A stretch of 64,000 bases of DNA from JAHBVL01 sp964461025 (lineage in GTDB: Bacteria > Chloroflexota > Chloroflexia > Thermomicrobiales > UBA6265): positions 1 to 64,000 of the forward strand of contig CAYWSE010000011.1 in assembly GCA_964461025.1 (NCBI GenBank), read 5' to 3'. Under the pieces are notes generated by a model. It was not told the origin of the DNA. It saw only the letters and a program-made list of their open reading frames with translations, and made no database searches. This document shows positions 16,762 to 25,876 of the stretch, piece by piece. Position numbers and translations under genes: made by a program. Position 1 is the stretch's first letter, and every line of letters begins with the position of its first letter.

Positions 16762-18022
16762 ACCGCCCGACATTCCGCTCGAGGGATTGTCAACGCGCGC
16801 TGAGTCGTTTCGCGAGTGGCGAAATCAGGCGTTGGGACGTGGCGTTCTACCGACGATCATGATCGCGGGTTCCCGGGGCAAGACGACGGTCACGCAGCTT
16901 CTGGCGACGATGATCGGCGATCAGTGGCGCATGGCCGTGCGAAATCCTTCCGGCGTCACCATTCAGGGAGAACTGCAGGAAGGTGAAATCGAACCGTGGC
17001 AACGGGTCGAAGCGATGTTGCAGAGCGGTGAGCTCGATGTCGCGCTCTGGGAGGTCGACTGGCCGACGGCGGTGGCGTTACCTGGCGAGATGAACATCGC
17101 CACGCTGGCGATCACCAATGTCTGCGCCAATCGCGACGAGTGCATGATCTATGGCGACGCGAAGCTGGCAATCAAGTCGCTGCCGGTGTTGGTGGAGGCA
17201 TTGCCACGCAACGGCACGCTCGTACTGAACGGCGAGGACTTCCTCGTCTCCGATCTGCTGGACGGACGGGGCGCCTCGACGATTCTGGTCGGTCAGGGGA
17301 TCGAGTCGCCAGCGATGGACGCACACTGGCTTCAGGGAGGTGCGTGCGCCTGGATCGAGAGCGACTATCTTTGTATCGGACACCGGCGCGGGCCAACCAG
17401 ACTTATCCAGCAGAGTGAAGTCGGCTTCGCTCTCGGCGGCATTGCGTCATTCGAAATCCAGAATGCGTTGATGGCGGCAGCGATCGCCTATTCGCTCGGC
17501 ATTCGGTCGTCGACGATCGCGAATGCGCTGCGGTCGTTTCACAGCGATATTCGGACCATGCCGGGCTCGTTCAACGTCATGTACACCAGTGGTGTACCGA
17601 CGATCGTCGACCGGCCGTCACCGTCGTGGTTCATCCGGCCGATCGTGCGTGCGCTTCGCGACTACCGGCAGGCGCGCCTGCTGACCGTCGTTGGTCAACT
17701 GGATGGCGTTCCGGCGCAGGACTACACCGAAGTCGGCAGGCTTCTCGGCCGCGTCAGCTCTGCGCTCTTCGTGGCCACGGGCCGCGCCGCCGATGACTAC
17801 GACTGGACACCAATCCGCGACGGCGCCTTCAAGAACGAGGTGCCGCCCGTGGTCATTCCGTTCGCGACCGAACAAGCGGCCTTTCGCAAGGCGACGACCA
17901 TGGCCAGACCCGCCGATGTCATTTATTACCTGTCGTCAAATCCGGAGCAGATTCAGGCGCAGTGGCACTCTGCGCATCACGCCGGTGAACTCCGGTTCGA
18001 TGTTGCGACCGCCGGGAAGTGA
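16745..18022 (+). CDS. Mur ligase family protein
   Basis: ATP-dependent amide ligase fold, 425 residues. The P-loop GSRGKTTVTQ is near residue 40, followed by the glutamate/aspartate-rich segment of the Mur central domain and TNVCANRDECMIYGD. A second Rossmann-like C-terminal domain is present, but the N-terminal UDP-binding domain of MurC-F is missing. This resembles PgsB/CapB- or MurT-like ligases rather than a peptidoglycan stem-peptide ligase, and the substrate is unknown. Starts at 16745 or 16754 are both possible inside the rdgB end. No pgsC/pgsA or gatD partner is seen nearby. The gene ends 15 bp before the convergent dnaE stop. Confidence 0.75.
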   Translation: MTTMSKPPDIPLEGLSTRAESFREWRNQALGRGVLPTIMIAGSRGKTTVTQLLATMIGDQWRMAVRNPSGVTIQGELQEGEIEPWQRVEAMLQSGELDVALWEVDWPTAVALPGEMNIATLAITNVCANRDECMIYGDAKLAIKSLPVLVEALPRNGTLVLNGEDFLVSDLLDGRGASTILVGQGIESPAMDAHWLQGGACAWIESDYLCIGHRRGPTRLIQQSEVGFALGGIASFEIQNALMAAAIAYSLGIRSSTIANALRSFHSDIRTMPGSFNVMYTSGVPTIVDRPSPSWFIRPIVRALRDYRQARLLTVVGQLDGVPAQDYTEVGRLLGRVSSALFVATGRAADDYDWTPIRDGAFKNEVPPVVIPFATEQAAFRKATTMARPADVIYYLSSNPEQIQAQWHSAHHAGELRFDVATAGK

Positions 18023-18037
18023 AGCAGGGTCAATCGA

Positions 18038-21000
18038 TCAGGCGCTGATTGCGTACGCCGGTTCCGGCACGTCGATCGTGACTGCGCCCACTCCGAGAAT
18101 TCGCTCCAGGTTTTGCACCAACTCCGGATCGGCATCGACCAGAAGCGACCGGCTGCGCAACACGCGTTCCTGATCGCCGATACGCAGATGAAAAACCACG
18201 TGGTCATCGCCCTCGTGCGCCTTGAGCACTCGATCGATCCCACGCATCAGATCAACGAGCTCGCCGTCAGCGCCAAGCGCCGGAAACCGCAGATGGACCG
18301 ATCGCTCGGGCCTCACCAGTACTTCGAGTTCTTCCATGAACCGATCGCAGATCAGCTGGGCGCGTTCGTCGCGCACTTCATATTTGGCGACGATGTCGAG
18401 AATGGCATCGACCTCGAGCTGCTCCCCCACTTCGGCGAATTTATCCGGGAAGAGCACCATTTCGATTGAGCCGGTCAGATCTTCCAGGTCGGCGACGGCC
18501 ATCGACTTGCCAGTCCGCGTCACGAGTCTGCGCACGCCGTTCACCCGAGCGATCAACCGGACTCGCGCTTCACTGCCCAGCGAGGGAAGTTCGGCGATTT
18601 GAACGCGGCCGCCGGTGCCCGCCTTGCGGAGGGCTTCTTCAACAGGATGCTCGCTGATGTACACACCAAGCAACTCTCGTTCCCAGGCGAGACGTTGCTT
18701 CATTGGCAAGTCGTCAGTCTGTCCATAGACCGATGTGGCCGCGGCAGTCGGCGCAGGAGGGGCGGCAAGCTGCATGTCGAATCCCAGCTGTCCACGCGCT
18801 GCCGCTTTCTGCCGATCGAGCGCCGAGGCGATGGCCGGTTCGAGCACATTCAGTACGGAACGGCGCGGTCCAAAGTCATCGAATCCACCAGCGCGTCCCA
18901 GTGTTTCGGCGACTCGGCGGGAAATTCGACTCCAATCGATGGCCGCACAGAAGTCGTCGAGCGAGGCGTACCGGGCATCGGGTAGCTCGCGACGACCCTC
19001 GACGATCGCCTCGGCAGCGCCGCGACCGACATTGCGAATGGCAGCAAGACCGTAGCGGATTGCTTCTTTGCCATCCGGCACTTGTTCGACGGTGAAATCG
19101 ACTTCAGAGCAGCACACACTCGGACCGAGCACCGGAATGCCGAGCCGCCGGCACTCGGCGACGTCGAGCACGATGCGGTCGACATTGTTGCTGCTGGACG
19201 TCAGCATCGCAGCCATGAACTCGACTGGGTAGTGAGCTTTCAGATAGGCGGTCTGCGCACAGATGACGGCGTATCCCGCACTGTGGGATTTGTTGAATCC
19301 GTAGTTCCCAAACTTGCCCAGCAGGTCGAAGATGTCGTTGGCCAGCTGGTCGCTTAGCCCATGTTCGCCCGCGCCATTGACAAATGGCTGGCGGTACGAT
19401 TCGAAGAACTCCTGATTCTTCTTCCCCATTGCCTTGCGGAGGCCATCGGCATCGGCGAGGGAAAAACCGGCGATTGCATTAGCAACCTGCATCACCTGTT
19501 CCTGGTAGACGGCGATGCCGTAGGTCTCCTTCAGAATCGGCTCGAGATCGGGATGCACGTAGCTGATTTCGAGGCGACCATGCTTGCGGCCGATGTATTC
19601 CGGCGCGTTTTCCATCGGTCCGGGCCGGATCAGCGCCATCAGGGCAATGATGTCCTCGAATCGCTCGGGAGAGACGTCGACGGTCATGCGAGTGGTCATG
19701 CCACCTTCCAGTTGGAAGATGCCGTGCGTTTCCCCCCGTCTCAGGAGTGCGTAGGCGTGTTCATCCTCGAGAGGAATGTTCTCCACCGTCAGCGTCGGGT
19801 CCTTGGTGCGGGCCAGCTCGACCGCTTTGCCGACGATCGTCAGGGTTGTCAGACCGAGGAAGTCGATCTTCAGCAGGCCGAGACTCTCCAGCTGTCCCAT
19901 CGGGAACTGGGTTGTGATTTCACCTTCGCTCTTGCCCCCTGCTCGCTGCAGAGGAACTGTTTCGATCAGCGGATCCCGCCCGATCACGACTCCGGCAGCA
20001 TGCGTCGAGGAATGCCGGGCGATCCCCTCTACCTTCCTGGCGTTGTCGATCAGGTTGCGGAGCGACGGGTCGTTGTCGTAGATGGCGCGAAGCTCCGGGA
20101 CCTTCTCGATCGCTTCCTCGAGCTGGATCTTCGGCGCGTTCGGAATCAGTTTGGCGACGCGGTCGACTTCGGGAATCGGCATCCCCATTGCGCGACCGAC
20201 ATCGCGAACCGAGCCCTTGGCGGCCATCGTTCCGAACGTGACAATCTGGGCGACCCGTTCCTCGCCGTACTTGCGGACGACATATTCGATCACTTCATGC
20301 CGCCGGTCATCGGCGAAATCGATATCAATATCCGGCATCGAGATGCGAGAGGGATTGAGGAAGCGTTCGAAGAGGAGCCCGTAGCGCAGGGGATCGAGCG
20401 CGGTAATGCCGAGCGTGAACGACACCATGCTGCCGAGAGCGGAACCGCGTCCAGGCCCAACGAGAATGCCGTTGTCCTTGGCGAACTTCACGAAGTCCCA
20501 GACGACGAGGAAGTAGTTGGTCAGCTTCATCTGACCGATGACACCGAGCTCGAATGCCAGTCGCTCTCCCACTTCGCCCGAGTCGTGTCCGTAAAAGGCT
20601 CTGGCGCCTTCGCGACAGAGCGACTCGAGATACTCGTGATTGGTCATCCCAGGGGGAGAAGTGAAGTCGGGGAGCTGGTACTCACCGGTGGCCAGGTTGA
20701 GCTCACACATTTCGGCGATACGCATTGTGTTCGTCAGCGCATCTGGCACTTCGCCAAAGCGTGCCCACATCTCCTCAGGTGACTTGAGGAAAAGCTCGTC
20801 CGTTTCCTGCTTGAGGCGCTTGGGATCGTCCAGCGTCGTATTCGTCTGAATGCAGACGAGCAAATCCTGAGCCGGTGCATCGACCTGGTTGCAATAATGA
20901 ACGTCGTTCGTCGCCACAAGCGGAAGATCGAACGACCTGGCGAGGGAGATGAGCTCTGGATTGACCGCTCGTTGCTCTTTCAGTCCGTGGTCCTGAAGCT

Positions 21001-21541
21001 CGATAAAGAAGCGATCACGACCGAATACTTCGGCGAGTGATCCTGCGAAATCTCTTGCCGCGTCGGGTTGTTCGCGAAGAAAGTTCTGAGCCACCGGGCC
21101 GCCGAGACAGGCCGACGTGGCAATAAGTCCGGCCGAGTGTTGGGCGAGCATTTCGCGATCGACCCGAGGCCGGTAGTAGAAGCCCTCGAGACTGGCGCGT
21201 GAGGCGAGGCGGAGGAGATTGCGATAGCCGGTGGTGTTCTGGGCCAGGAGAAGCAGGTGGTAGGAACGGCGGCGGCGCTTACGCTCGTCCTCACTGGCGT
21301 CTGGATCGGGAGCTTTGGCTGGGCCATCAGCGAAATAGGCTTCCATGCCGATGATCGGATGGAGACCGGCATCCGTCAGTTTGTTATGCCAGTCCATCGC
21401 CCCGTACATGACGCCATGGTCGGTCAGCGCGAGGTGCTTGATGCCTTTTTCGTGGGCGAGCCGCACATATTCGTCAATGCGGCCCATGCCATCGAGAAGT
21501 GAAAACTCGGTGTGCAGGTGGAGATGGGCGAACTCGGGCAC
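18038..21541 (-). CDS. dnaE: DNA polymerase III subunit alpha
   Basis: Replicative polymerase catalytic subunit of 1167 residues (DnaE1 class). The N-terminal PHP domain begins HLHTEFSLLDG. The polymerase palm shows PDIDIDFADDRR with the catalytic aspartates, and the nucleotide-binding region has GPGRGSALGSMVS. A helix-hairpin-helix region and an OB fold precede a C-terminal domain with RLIARVNGVRR. GTG start (21539-21541) with GGAAAG eight bases upstream. It stands alone, converging with the Mur ligase-like gene. Confidence 0.96.
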   Translation of the reverse strand: MPEFAHLHLHTEFSLLDGMGRIDEYVRLAHEKGIKHLALTDHGVMYGAMDWHNKLTDAGLHPIIGMEAYFADGPAKAPDPDASEDERKRRRRSYHLLLLAQNTTGYRNLLRLASRASLEGFYYRPRVDREMLAQHSAGLIATSACLGGPVAQNFLREQPDAARDFAGSLAEVFGRDRFFIELQDHGLKEQRAVNPELISLARSFDLPLVATNDVHYCNQVDAPAQDLLVCIQTNTTLDDPKRLKQETDELFLKSPEEMWARFGEVPDALTNTMRIAEMCELNLATGEYQLPDFTSPPGMTNHEYLESLCREGARAFYGHDSGEVGERLAFELGVIGQMKLTNYFLVVWDFVKFAKDNGILVGPGRGSALGSMVSFTLGITALDPLRYGLLFERFLNPSRISMPDIDIDFADDRRHEVIEYVVRKYGEERVAQIVTFGTMAAKGSVRDVGRAMGMPIPEVDRVAKLIPNAPKIQLEEAIEKVPELRAIYDNDPSLRNLIDNARKVEGIARHSSTHAAGVVIGRDPLIETVPLQRAGGKSEGEITTQFPMGQLESLGLLKIDFLGLTTLTIVGKAVELARTKDPTLTVENIPLEDEHAYALLRRGETHGIFQLEGGMTTRMTVDVSPERFEDIIALMALIRPGPMENAPEYIGRKHGRLEISYVHPDLEPILKETYGIAVYQEQVMQVANAIAGFSLADADGLRKAMGKKNQEFFESYRQPFVNGAGEHGLSDQLANDIFDLLGKFGNYGFNKSHSAGYAVICAQTAYLKAHYPVEFMAAMLTSSSNNVDRIVLDVAECRRLGIPVLGPSVCCSEVDFTVEQVPDGKEAIRYGLAAIRNVGRGAAEAIVEGRRELPDARYASLDDFCAAIDWSRISRRVAETLGRAGGFDDFGPRRSVLNVLEPAIASALDRQKAAARGQLGFDMQLAAPPAPTAAATSVYGQTDDLPMKQRLAWERELLGVYISEHPVEEALRKAGTGGRVQIAELPSLGSEARVRLIARVNGVRRLVTRTGKSMAVADLEDLTGSIEMVLFPDKFAEVGEQLEVDAILDIVAKYEVRDERAQLICDRFMEELEVLVRPERSVHLRFPALGADGELVDLMRGIDRVLKAHEGDDHVVFHLRIGDQERVLRSRSLLVDADPELVQNLERILGVGAVTIDVPEPAYAISA

Positions 21542-21832
21542 GGGGATGACTTTCCAGGGACGGCTGCGTTCCGTCCGTTAACGACCTGTACTTGCTGTCG
21601 CCAGCACCTAGGATACTCGTTCAACCCGGGCGGCCGCGTCGTCGACGCGATCACGTGTTGCGGCAACGCCTGCGTTGCTCGGCCGCCTCGTCGCATCACG
21701 AGCGAGGCAGGCCTCGCCGCTACATGGGTAGGACCGCGATGTTGAGATACACAACGACCCTGAGCGGGAATCCAGCGATGGGCGGGGAGCCAGCAGCTGG
21801 CGCTCAGGGTCGACCGTTTGCTTCCGGACGGA
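21542..21832. other. Intergenic region, no gene recognised
   Basis: About 290 bp between the dnaE start and the end of the XRE gene. It holds several short GC-rich inverted segments, such as a CGAGGCAGGCCTCG palindrome near 21703, but no convincing ORF or known RNA. The dnaE promoter should lie here. Confidence 0.4.
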
Positions 21833-22240
21833 TCAGGCCGCGGCCTCACCAACAGTTTCCGACTGAGGCGTCGATCGCATCGCGAACCGAGCCTGTTGCG
21901 CGAGCAAGTGCAACACCTGCCGCATATTCTCCCGGTACTCGCTCGGCACGGCCTCGTCTTTGAGCAGATCGAGAACCTCTCCCAATACCGGTTCGCTCGA
22001 CAGCAGATTGGTGACATCGCGCGGCAGGAATCCTGCTGCGGCCAGAAGCGCGTCGCGCTCGCTTTCGCCGAGACCGAGGGCTCCGCCAAGCCGGTCGACC
22101 GCATCGCGAGTCGGCATCCGCGCGCCGCCTTCGAGCCGGCTCACGTAGCTGTGATCGAACTCAGCTCGCTCCGCCAGCTTACTTTGTGACACGCCGCGCC
22201 TTTCACGGAGTGCCTTTAACAGCTGTCCGAATTCCGTCAT
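21833..22240 (-). CDS. XRE-family helix-turn-helix transcriptional regulator
   Basis: A 135-residue protein with a Cro/C1-type HTH at residues 5-60 (LLKALRERRGVSQSKLAERA, then SYVSRLEGGAR). The helical C-terminal part is short and of unknown role. The ATG at 22238-22240 has GGGGGA six bases upstream and gives the family-like start MTEFGQLLK; an in-frame start five codons earlier is possible. It is divergent from the FolD-like gene. Target genes are unknown; autoregulation through the 22241-22566 region is plausible but unproven. Confidence 0.82.
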   Translation of the reverse strand: MTEFGQLLKALRERRGVSQSKLAERAEFDHSYVSRLEGGARMPTRDAVDRLGGALGLGESERDALLAAAGFLPRDVTNLLSSEPVLGEVLDLLKDEAVPSEYRENMRQVLHLLAQQARFAMRSTPQSETVGEAAA

Positions 22241-22611
22241 GCCTTTCCCCCGCACCTGTGACTGTTAGGCAAGCCCAGTTGGGTTGCGCCTGCGAGTCAA
22301 CGCTTCAATTGACTCGGTGACACCATCGTACCAGCACCCGCCCCGCCAGTCAACACTCCCCGTCGCTGATATCCACATTACCCACAGCCATGTCGTTGCC
22401 AACGCAGGTTACAACAGTACGGTCGAAACACTGTCGTTGCTACTGGCGCAATGCTGTCGAAACACGGCGCTTTGGAGTGGGATCGACGTATCTGCGACGG
22501 CCTGCGCGGTCATTTCTCGCGCAGAGTGACCCTCAGGCAGCTTCGGGTGTGCCGTACACTGACACAGTGGACCAGCGAACGGTCCAGGCGTTGCGACAGT
22601 TGGCAGACTCG

Positions 22612-23589
22612 ATGGTCACCCAGACTTCATCATTTCCGGGACATCTCAAACACCCTCAAAGCGAGGACTCCCAGTCGACCCGGCTGCTGCGTGGCGGCGA
22701 AGTGGCGATCGCATTGCGGCGAGAAATTCGCTCGGCCACCGCGCATTTGCTCGCGTGTGGCGGCAACTTGCCGCGTCTCGTGACCGTCAGCGCTTCGGAC
22801 AATCCGGCAGCACTCGCCTACAGGCGATCGATCATCAAGACGATCGACAGGGTCGGCCTGGAACACATGCCAGTCGATCTCCCAGTCCGCTCGACAAACG
22901 CCGATCTCAGAATGACGCTGGAGAAACTGAGCGCGGACGCCGGAGTGAGCGGTGTTCTCGTGCTGATGCCGTTGCCGTCCCATTTCTCAGGAGAAGTGGT
23001 GAACGAGTATCTGCATCCGATGAAGGACGTCGATGGGATCACGCCGGCGAACGCGGGCCGGCTTCATCTAGGGCTTCCCTGCCTGGCGCCAAGCACCCCA
23101 CAAGGTGGAATCCTGCTGCTCGATCACTATCAGGTTCCAGTGGAGGGAGCCCATGCGGTGGTCGTCGGTCGCAGCAATGTTGTGGGCCGGCCCCTCTCTG
23201 CGTTGCTGCTTGGGCGAAATGCGACCGTGACGATCTGTCATAGCAAGACAGCTGATCTGGCGAGTTTCACCCGCTCCGCTGATATCCTGGCGGTGGCCAC
23301 GGGAGCTCCACGATGGCTCGATCGACGGTATGTTCGATCTGGCGCGACGGTGCTCGATTTCGGCATCAATGTCGTAAACGACAAGGTCGTTGGCGACGCC
23401 GATTTTGCCGATCTGCTCGGTCATGCAGGTGCGATCACACCTGTTCCAGGCGGCACTGGTCCGGTAACGGCACTCGTACTTGCCAGAAACACGGTGGCGG
23501 CCGCATTCGCCCAGCTCGGCGGCACAATGGAGAGCCTGGCCTCTGCCTTCGACGAGTTTCATTGCCCGGCTCCTGCACTACACAGCTGA
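22612..23589 (+). CDS. FolD-like methylene-THF dehydrogenase, catalytic Lys and Gln replaced
   Basis: The FolD fold is clear over the whole length. The NADP loop GRSNVVGRPLSALLL, the KDVDGITPANAGRL block and the C-terminal TPVPGGTGPVT are intact. However, aligning on NPAALAY, the position of the essential E. coli Lys54 in Y-V-A-S-K is Ile74. The Gln98 of the VQLPLP motif is Leu118 (VLMPLP). Asp141 of KDVDG remains. Loss of Lys abolishes cyclohydrolase activity in studied FolD, so this may be a dehydrogenase-only or repurposed protein. Start uncertain: ATG 22612 (325 aa) or GTG 22567; neither has a ribosome-binding site, and even the shorter form has an about 25-residue N-terminal extension. 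Confidence 0.82.
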   Translation: MVTQTSSFPGHLKHPQSEDSQSTRLLRGGEVAIALRREIRSATAHLLACGGNLPRLVTVSASDNPAALAYRRSIIKTIDRVGLEHMPVDLPVRSTNADLRMTLEKLSADAGVSGVLVLMPLPSHFSGEVVNEYLHPMKDVDGITPANAGRLHLGLPCLAPSTPQGGILLLDHYQVPVEGAHAVVVGRSNVVGRPLSALLLGRNATVTICHSKTADLASFTRSADILAVATGAPRWLDRRYVRSGATVLDFGINVVNDKVVGDADFADLLGHAGAITPVPGGTGPVTALVLARNTVAAAFAQLGGTMESLASAFDEFHCPAPALHS

Positions 23590-23618
23590 TCGGAGACTGT
23601 GCGCGAGGGCGTTTCCGT

Positions 23619-23648
23619 TTGACGTACACGCCCTGCAATTGATAGGCT
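23619..23648 (+). promoter_or_regulatory. Promoter of the CAT-anticodon tRNA
   Basis: TTGACG (23619-23624), an 18-bp spacer, and TAGGCT (23643-23648), ending 21 nt before the tRNA. The spacing and -35 equal those of the tRNA-Ala promoter here. Confidence 0.5.
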
Positions 23649-23669
23649 TTAACGCTGGTTCAGGCATGA

Positions 23670-23744
23670 GCCGACGTAGCTCAGCGGCAGAGCAAGGGAC
23701 TCATAAGCCCTTGGCCGGTGGTTCGATTCCACCCGTCGGCACCA
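23670..23744 (+). tRNA. tRNA with CAT anticodon (tRNA-Met or tRNA-Ile2)
   Basis: Complete cloverleaf: acceptor GCCGACG/CGTCGGC, D arm GCTC-GAGC, anticodon loop CTCATAA, T loop TTCGATTC, and an encoded CCA end (23742-23744). The 31-39 pair is an A-G mismatch. The anticodon CAT fits elongator Met or the lysidine-modified Ile2; initiator features are absent. It lies 42 bp before tilS, whose product modifies tRNA-Ile2, but sequence alone does not settle the identity. Confidence 0.9.
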
Positions 23745-23786
23745 CTCGTTTTTCCGACTACCCACCCCAAACGAAAGACGGACAGG

Positions 23787-25241
23787 TTGGCTCAGCACAT
23801 CAGAGCCGGTCTCGACCAACGAATGCTTCAGCGCCTGGACGCGCTGTCATTGCCGGCCGGAGCGACGCTGACGGTCGCGTTTTCCGGTGGCGGCGACTCA
23901 TTGGCGCTTGCGGTCTGTTTGGGCCGGCTGAGGGAGCATCGACCATTCCGGCCGCACCTCCTTCATGTCGACCACCAGTTGCGCGCGGATTCATCTGAGG
24001 ATGCCGAGAAGTGCGCGCAACTGGCGCACGACCTGGGACTTCCCATTGCACAGCGGACATTGCGGCCCGACCTGGCAGATCGAGCGCAGGCACTCGGCAT
24101 CGAAGGGTCGGCGCGCGCCGAGCGTTACGAAGCCCTGGCTTCGATGGCCAGAGAGCAGGGCGCGTGGATCGTGAGCACGGGGCATCATCAGGGCGATCAG
24201 GCCGAGACTGTCCTTTTGCATCTCTTCCGCGGTTCGGGACTCAGAGGACTGGCCGGAATGTCGGAACTGGGTATCTGGCCAGTCGAATACGATGCTGCGT
24301 ACGGCCAACCGGAACTCCGCGTCTGGCGGCCATTTCTTTCGGAACCGAAGTCAGTGCTGATCGAATACGTGAAGAACGCGGGTTTCACGCTACTGCATGA
24401 TTCTTCCAATGATGACCTCGCATTTCGCCGAAACGCGATTCGCCACAGCTTTCTGCCAGTGGTGGAAAGAGCATTTCCTGGCGCCGAGGCCTCTCTTGCG
24501 AGACTGGCCGGTCTGGCACGCGAAGACGCGGACTACCTCGACGCGACAGCTTCTGCGCACCGCCGGGAGCTTGAGAGCGCTGACGGTGGACTGGCCGTCT
24601 CCGGGCTTTCCTCCTTGCCTGCTCCACTCGCCTCGCGGGTCGTTCGATCGTGGCTCCTGGAAGCCGGGGTCGAGGAGCCAACGCGGGAGCGGACATTCGA
24701 TGTGCTCGAGTTCGCCCGGGACGGCAGTGAATCCAGTCATCTCGAGGCTGGCTCGGGGCGTATCGTGTTGCGCGACGGCGAATCACTCCGTTGTTGCTCG
24801 CCGGAAGCGTTGCTGGACCTGCTGTGCCAGCGCGTTGGAGTTCTCCCACTTGGAGACGAGAACTCAGTCCAGCTCCGAAGCGAATCGTCAAGCTTCCTTC
24901 GATTCGACACTGCCGGCTGGTGGGTTGAGATTCGACTCGGTTCGTGCCGGCCGGAAGCGCAGTTCGACTCAATCGCAGTTCCGGATGCGATATCGCCTGA
25001 CTCGATCACCGTTCGTCGATCCCAGCCGGGCGACCTCTGGTACGACACACATGAACCGGTCAAGGAGTCGCTGCGGATCTCTGGCATTCATCCGTACGCT
25101 CGGTGGAGAATCGCCTGTGTCGCATGCGACAACATGGTTTACGCGCTGCCTGGCGTTTCCCGGAAACGCAAGCGCCTGAAAGACAATAGTCACGAAACGA
25201 ATCTGGCAATTTGCTGGGGCACGACGAAGGGGCCGACATGA
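23787..25241 (+). CDS. tilS: tRNA(Ile)-lysidine synthetase
   Basis: ATP-PPase that converts C34 of the CAT-anticodon tRNA-Ile2 to lysidine so it reads AUA. The PP-loop SGGGDSLALAV is near residue 30, with STGHHQGDQAETVLLHLFRGSGL and RNAIRHSFLP behind it. A TilS C-terminal domain follows, ending in GVSRKRKRLKD. The open frame extends upstream into the tRNA gene, so the start must be later. The TTG at 23787 behind GGACAGG (485 aa) and the ATG at 23823 are the candidates. Its end overlaps hpt by 4 bp, giving the widespread tilS-hpt-ftsH order. Confidence 0.93.
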   Translation: MAQHIRAGLDQRMLQRLDALSLPAGATLTVAFSGGGDSLALAVCLGRLREHRPFRPHLLHVDHQLRADSSEDAEKCAQLAHDLGLPIAQRTLRPDLADRAQALGIEGSARAERYEALASMAREQGAWIVSTGHHQGDQAETVLLHLFRGSGLRGLAGMSELGIWPVEYDAAYGQPELRVWRPFLSEPKSVLIEYVKNAGFTLLHDSSNDDLAFRRNAIRHSFLPVVERAFPGAEASLARLAGLAREDADYLDATASAHRRELESADGGLAVSGLSSLPAPLASRVVRSWLLEAGVEEPTRERTFDVLEFARDGSESSHLEAGSGRIVLRDGESLRCCSPEALLDLLCQRVGVLPLGDENSVQLRSESSSFLRFDTAGWWVEIRLGSCRPEAQFDSIAVPDAISPDSITVRRSQPGDLWYDTHEPVKESLRISGIHPYARWRIACVACDNMVYALPGVSRKRKRLKDNSHETNLAICWGTTKGPT

Positions 25242-25795
25242 CACAGATAAAAGAGACCGGCATTGGCAGCGTGTTGATCGAAGAATCGGCCATTCAACAG
25301 GCAGTTGCTGATATTGCGGCGTATGTCGACGCGGAATCGAGCGACGAGACTCCGCTTCTGGTGGGCGTGCTGACGGGTGCTGTGACCTTCATGGCCGATC
25401 TGATGCGAGCGATGAATAATCATGTCGAGATCGATTTCATGGCGGTTTCGAGTTATGGCGACGATACGACCAGCTCCGGCGTTGTTCGCATTCTCAAGGA
25501 CCTGAACAAAGACATCGCCGGGCGGCATGTCGTGGTAGTCGAGGACATTGTGGACAGCGGTCTGACCCTGCAATACCTGCTCGATCACCTGCGACGCCGC
25601 GAACCTTCGCGAATCACTGTCGTGGCGCTGTTGAAGAAGAACAAACCAGATGCCATGGATGTGCAGGTGGACAAGGTCGGATTCGAGATACCTGATGAGT
25701 TCGTGGTTGGATACGGTTTGGACTTTGCGGGGCGTTTCCGAAATGTGCCATTTATCGGGATTCTGAACGCTGACGAGATTCAGAAGCAACTGTAA
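25238..25795 (+). CDS. hpt: Hypoxanthine phosphoribosyltransferase
   Basis: Purine salvage enzyme of 185 residues making IMP or GMP from PRPP. The PRPP-binding motif VVVVEDIVDSGLTL is near residue 100. The flexible loop with Ser-Tyr (AVSSYGDDTTSSG) and the C-terminal GLDFAGRFRN, with the metal-binding Asp, are present. The ATG overlaps the tilS stop (ATGA). Confidence 0.95.
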   Translation: MTQIKETGIGSVLIEESAIQQAVADIAAYVDAESSDETPLLVGVLTGAVTFMADLMRAMNNHVEIDFMAVSSYGDDTTSSGVVRILKDLNKDIAGRHVVVVEDIVDSGLTLQYLLDHLRRREPSRITVVALLKKNKPDAMDVQVDKVGFEIPDEFVVGYGLDFAGRFRNVPFIGILNADEIQKQL

Positions 25796-25876
25796 GCAAA
25801 TGCTACAATTTTGACCTGTGCCGCGAATGGGTCGCTCCCCCTTCGACTGTAACGAACGCGGCCGGAGGAACACCCA

